This document shows positions 5,293 to 6,864 of a DNA stretch of 6,864 bases, one piece after another; position 1 is the first letter of the stretch; every line of letters starts with the position of its first letter. The notes under the pieces are model-generated. The model ran no database searches, was not told the DNA's origin, and was given only the letters and a program-made list of their open reading frames with translations. A program made the position numbers and the translations under genes. The stretch comes from Candidatus Omnitrophota bacterium (GTDB taxonomy: Bacteria > Omnitrophota > Gorgyraeia > Duberdicusellales > 4484-171). The stretch lies in assembly GCA_014728785.1 (NCBI GenBank), contig WJKZ01000249.1, positions 1-6,864 of the forward strand. Reading direction: 5' to 3'.

Positions 5293-5814
5293 CTATTGCC
5301 TTTCTCCGGCTAAACCATGACACTTGCTGCGTATATTTTTTTTGATTTTAAGAACCATAACATGTGAAATATTAAGTATTGAGCCTATCTCTCTTGAACT
5401 TAAACCTTTCATTATATAAACGGCAACCTTCCTTTCCCGCTTGCCTAAAATCTTAAAAATACTGTCTCTTAAAGAAACATTGTCCAGAGAGTTAACGAAA
5501 CTTTCATTGTTTGCGGCGGGATGCCCTCCGATCGCCTTACCCCCGGGATAATCGAAGCTTTCGCCGAACACAGACATTTTATCTATACTTTTGTTGCTTT
5601 TTCTTATATAATTTTTTAAATAAAAACAACATCCCTGTAATATAAAGCTTTCTGTTTTTCCGCAAAGTTCTTCATCTCTGTTTTTCTCCCATAGATGGAT
5701 GAGGGCCTCCTGAAAAAGATCCTCCTGACCAAAAGTCCTGAACCTATAGTCCAACCTTCTGGTTATACTTTTGAGTTTCGGCTCAAGCCTGGTTAACAAC
5801 TCATTAAAATCCAT
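5293..5814 (-). CDS. Small sigma-70-family RNA polymerase sigma factor, ECF-like
   Basis: 173 residues with the two-domain build of a minimal sigma factor. A region 2-like part at about 7-72 contains FGQEDLFQEALIHLWEK, matching the (D/E)DL-x-QE-hhh-hW motif of sigma-2, followed by FLKNYIRKS-like basic residues. A linker of about 40 residues (PGGKAIGGHPAANNE) leads to a region 4-like helix-turn-helix at about 115-168: LRDSIFKILGKRERKVAVYIMKGLSSREIGSILNIS. There is no region 1.1 and no obvious region 3, and no anti-sigma gene adjoins it. It could direct transcription of the downstream nitrogen genes, but no matching promoter set was identified. The gene is preceded by two terminators with ANTAR-type hairpins, so its synthesis is likely controlled by antitermination. 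The ATG at 5812-5814 has a close-set GAGAGGAG. Confidence 0.85.
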   Translation of the reverse strand: MDFNELLTRLEPKLKSITRRLDYRFRTFGQEDLFQEALIHLWEKNRDEELCGKTESFILQGCCFYLKNYIRKSNKSIDKMSVFGESFDYPGGKAIGGHPAANNESFVNSLDNVSLRDSIFKILGKRERKVAVYIMKGLSSREIGSILNISHVMVLKIKKNIRSKCHGLAGERQ

Positions 5815-5830
5815 ATCTCCTCTCTAAAAT

Positions 5831-5872
5831 AAAAAAAGCCCTTTTTAAGCTGACCTTTGCTTAAAAAGGGCT
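5831..5872 (-). terminator. Second leader terminator directly before the sigma gene
   Basis: A perfect 14-base-pair stem on the minus strand, AGCCCUUUUUAAGC (5872-5859) with GCUUAAAAAGGGCU (5850-5837), around an eight-base loop AAAGGUCA, then UUUUUUAUUUU. It ends about 12 nt before the start codon, overlapping the edge of the ribosome-binding region. Its 5' arm is shared with the hairpin GGC[AGCGAA]GCC, so it is an attenuator of the sigma gene. Confidence 0.92.
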
Positions 5873-5886
5873 TCGCTGCCGCTTCC
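5863..5886 (-). promoter_or_regulatory. ANTAR P2-like hairpin on the second leader terminator
   Basis: GGC[AGCGAA]GCC at 5869-5880 has an A1/G4 hexaloop. Beyond one C-C mismatch, the stem can continue with A-U and G-U pairs out to 5886 and 5863. Its 3' side uses the first ten bases of the terminator stem at 5837-5872, so the two structures compete. It repeats the GGC[A..GAA]GCC pattern of the P2 at 5922-5933. No proper A1/G4 P1 hairpin precedes it; the nearest candidate has a seven-base loop, AGGAAAC. Confidence 0.6.
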
Positions 5887-5899
5887 GTTTCCTGAAAAT

Positions 5900-5923
5900 A
5901 AAAAATCCCCCGTTATCCGGGGG
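5900..5923 (-). terminator. First leader terminator between the ANTAR gene and the sigma gene
   Basis: CCCCCG[GAUAA]CGGGGG on the minus strand (5923-5907), six G-C pairs, followed by A and UUUUUU. It lies 64 bp after the stop of the ANTAR gene and could end that transcript. A promoter and two ANTAR hairpins lie between, and P2 shares two bases with its 5' arm, so it also serves as an attenuator for the sigma transcript. Confidence 0.88.
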
Positions 5924-5951
5924 CTTCATTGCCTTAAACTTCTTTGTTAAG
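5922..5951 (-). promoter_or_regulatory. ANTAR-type two-hairpin antiterminator in the sigma-gene leader
   Basis: P1 at 5933-5951 reads CUUAAC[AAAGAA]GUUUAAG, six base pairs with one bulged U and a hexaloop with A1 and G4. P2 at 5922-5933 reads GGC[AAUGAA]GCC, a short G-C stem with an A1/G4 hexaloop whose 3' arm enters the 5' arm of the terminator at 5907-5923. P1 begins about four nt after the start point predicted from the promoter at 5962-5990. The combination of promoter, P1, P2 and terminator in order is what an ANTAR-controlled leader should look like. P2 is short, and the two hairpins touch or share one G, so this is slightly less clean than the glnA copy. Confidence 0.72.
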
Positions 5952-5961
5952 TATCAATCTA

Positions 5962-5990
5962 TATGTAACACAAAAATAATTACATGTCAA
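5962..5990 (-). promoter_or_regulatory. Candidate sigma-70 promoter of the sigma gene
   Basis: Consensus TTGACA at 5985-5990, a 17-nt spacer, and TACATA at 5962-5967 preceded by an extended -10 TGT. The -10 hexamer matches only half the consensus. The -35 overlaps the stop codon of the ANTAR gene. The start would fall near 5954-5955, immediately before the ANTAR P1 hairpin. A degenerate form of the TTAC-N2-GTAA element (ttacatgtca, 5980-5989) overlaps the -35. Confidence 0.55.
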
Positions 5991-6688
5991 GTTCTTTTTA
6001 TCTCATGCGCTATAATTATGGCTTCGGCTATGCTTTTCATCGGAACGCGTTTATCCATACTGGCTTTACGGATAAGGTTATAGGCCTCTTCTTCATCGAG
6101 GCCCTGCTGACGCATTAAAACCCCTTTTGCTCTTTCTACTTTTTTGCGGGTCTCAAGCTCCTCCTGTATTATCTTTGTTTTCACCATGAGTTCTGTATTT
6201 TCAATTGCGACTGCTGCCTGGTTAGCTACCGCACTGAGCAGGTTAACGTCGCTCTTGGTAAAATCATAATGAGAGGTAGTATAACAATTTATTACACCAA
6301 TTGCTTTCTTTTTAACCAGCATGGGAACACTGAGCATAGAAACGAGATTTTCTTTTTTGGCCAGTTTTTTCTCCTTGTAGCGGGAATCCTCTAAAACATT
6401 AGAGATAACTACGGGTTTTTTATCTTTGGCCGCAAGCCCCACTATCCCTTCACCTAGTTTTATTGTCCTGTCTTTAAGGTATTCTTCGCTCATTGCCTGA
6501 GTAGCTCTGATTCTCAGCTCCTTTGTTTTTTCTTCAAGCAGCCAGAGAGAACAGATTTTAGCTTTCATTACATTTGCGGTAAGAGTAACTATGAGCTTGA
6601 GCACATCGCCGAGATAGAGATCGCTGGTAATAGCAGTGCTTATTTTAGTGAGAGTCTCTATGTAGTCTTTGTAAGATGACTTAGGCAT
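5987..6688 (-). CDS. GAF-ANTAR antitermination regulator
   Basis: A 233-residue cytoplasmic regulator. Residues about 12-165 form a GAF sensory domain: ISTAITSDLYLGDVLKLIV, LGEGIVGLAAKDKKPVVISNV, SMLSVPMLVKKKAIGVIN, and F-T-x-x-D-V-x-L-L-x-x-x-A-N-Q-A-A-V-A-I-E-N near the end. A short coiled helix leads to an ANTAR domain at about 177-229 with the family pattern: R-K-K-V-E-RAKGVLM near 181-192, then EEEAYNLIRKASMDKRVPMKSIAEAII. ANTAR domains bind paired RNA stem-loops and stop terminator formation. There is no receiver domain, so control is probably by a ligand or partner at the GAF domain; neither is identifiable here. It starts 9 bp after the upstream glnA stop with only a weak Shine-Dalgarno (AGAAGA), suggesting one operon and translational coupling. 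RNA targets are visible in two leaders of this window. Confidence 0.93.
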   Translation of the reverse strand: MPKSSYKDYIETLTKISTAITSDLYLGDVLKLIVTLTANVMKAKICSLWLLEEKTKELRIRATQAMSEEYLKDRTIKLGEGIVGLAAKDKKPVVISNVLEDSRYKEKKLAKKENLVSMLSVPMLVKKKAIGVINCYTTSHYDFTKSDVNLLSAVANQAAVAIENTELMVKTKIIQEELETRKKVERAKGVLMRQQGLDEEEAYNLIRKASMDKRVPMKSIAEAIIIAHEIKRT

Positions 6689-6697
6689 GTTTATCTT

Positions 6698-6864
6698 CTA
6701 CAGGGTTGGCAGATAAGTATCTATTTCGTACCCATGTACCTGTTTTCTGTATTCGTCCCATTCAATCCTTTTCCCCATAATCAAATTGTTGAAGATGTGC
6801 ATCCCCAGAGTTTCTTTGAGCAAAGAGCTGTTCTCGGCTATCTCTATTGCTTCAATCAGACTCC
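6698..6864 (-). CDS. glnA: Glutamine synthetase type I, short (alpha-like) class, C-terminal end (cut by window edge)
   Basis: The last 54 codons of a gene entering from the right edge. The reading frame gives SLIEAIEIAENSSLLKETLG, then HIFNNLIMGKRIEWDEYRKQ and VHGYEIDTYLPTL, ending TAG at 6698-6700. The pattern S-L-x-E-A-hhh, L-G-x-H-hhx-x-hh, K-x-x-E-WDEYR-x-QV and a final E-hD-x-Y matches the C-termini of GSI-alpha enzymes of Bacillus, Thermotoga and archaea. It differs from the 305-1810 enzyme, which ends [13 protein letters not shown]. The window therefore holds two GS paralogs of different class. It was found by translating the edge directly, since no start lies inside the window. The catalytic part is outside, so activity cannot be judged. 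It precedes the GAF-ANTAR gene by 9 bp. Confidence 0.88.
   Translation of the reverse strand, partial: SLIEAIEIAENSSLLKETLGMHIFNNLIMGKRIEWDEYRKQVHGYEIDTYLPTL

Noticed and set aside
1..6864. CRISPR arrays, tRNA or rRNA genes, insertion sequences, sigma-54 promoters
   Set aside because: Read for on both strands; no repeat-spacer pattern, cloverleaf, rRNA segment, transposase or TGGC-N8-TTGC type element was found.

Overview
The window is a nitrogen-assimilation cluster with every recognisable gene on the minus strand, so it is read from high to low coordinates. In transcription order it holds: the 3' end of a short-type (GSI-alpha-like) glutamine synthetase; a GAF-ANTAR RNA-binding antiterminator; a small sigma-70-family factor; a frameshifted P-II-like gene with a shortened T-loop; a signal-peptide-bearing outer-membrane beta-barrel protein; an Amt ammonium channel; a GlnK-type P-II protein; a second, GSI-beta-type glutamine synthetase; and the 5' end of a class I glutamine amidotransferase. 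The outer-membrane protein implies a diderm. Moderate-to-low GC, lysine-rich proteins and the gene mix suggest an uncultured lineage such as Omnitrophota or Elusimicrobiota; that placement is inference and not fixed by the sequence.

The non-coding gaps are the most informative part. ANTAR proteins (AmiR, NasR and EutV families) bind RNA leaders made of two small stem-loops with hexanucleotide loops (A at position 1, G at position 4), the second of which competes with an intrinsic terminator. This layout is visible twice. Upstream of the second glnA, P1 AAGCAC[AUAGAA]GUGCUU is followed by P2 AGGAC[AGAGGU]GUUCU, which shares bases with the 5' arm of a terminator ending about 45 nt before the start codon. 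Upstream of the sigma gene, a TTGACA promoter is followed at once by P1 CUUAAC[AAAGAA]GUUUAAG and P2 GGC[AAUGAA]GCC on the first of two terminators; a further GGC[AGCGAA]GCC hairpin sits on the second. The likely trans-acting factor, the GAF-ANTAR protein, is encoded 9 nt behind the first glnA. The leader of the P-II-like gene has two strong terminators and one weak one, the last ending only 6 nt before the Shine-Dalgarno, but no convincing ANTAR hairpin.

Inferred circuit: a nitrogen-related signal reaches the GAF domain; the ANTAR domain then releases transcription into the sigma gene and the second glnA, and possibly indirectly into the P-II/omp/amt genes. Two signs suggest that classical uridylylation/adenylylation control is absent: GlnK has His at the usual Tyr51, and the second GlnA has Phe at the usual Tyr397.

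No CRISPR array, tRNA, rRNA, insertion sequence or gene-free stretch over 300 bases was seen. Both window edges cut through genes.
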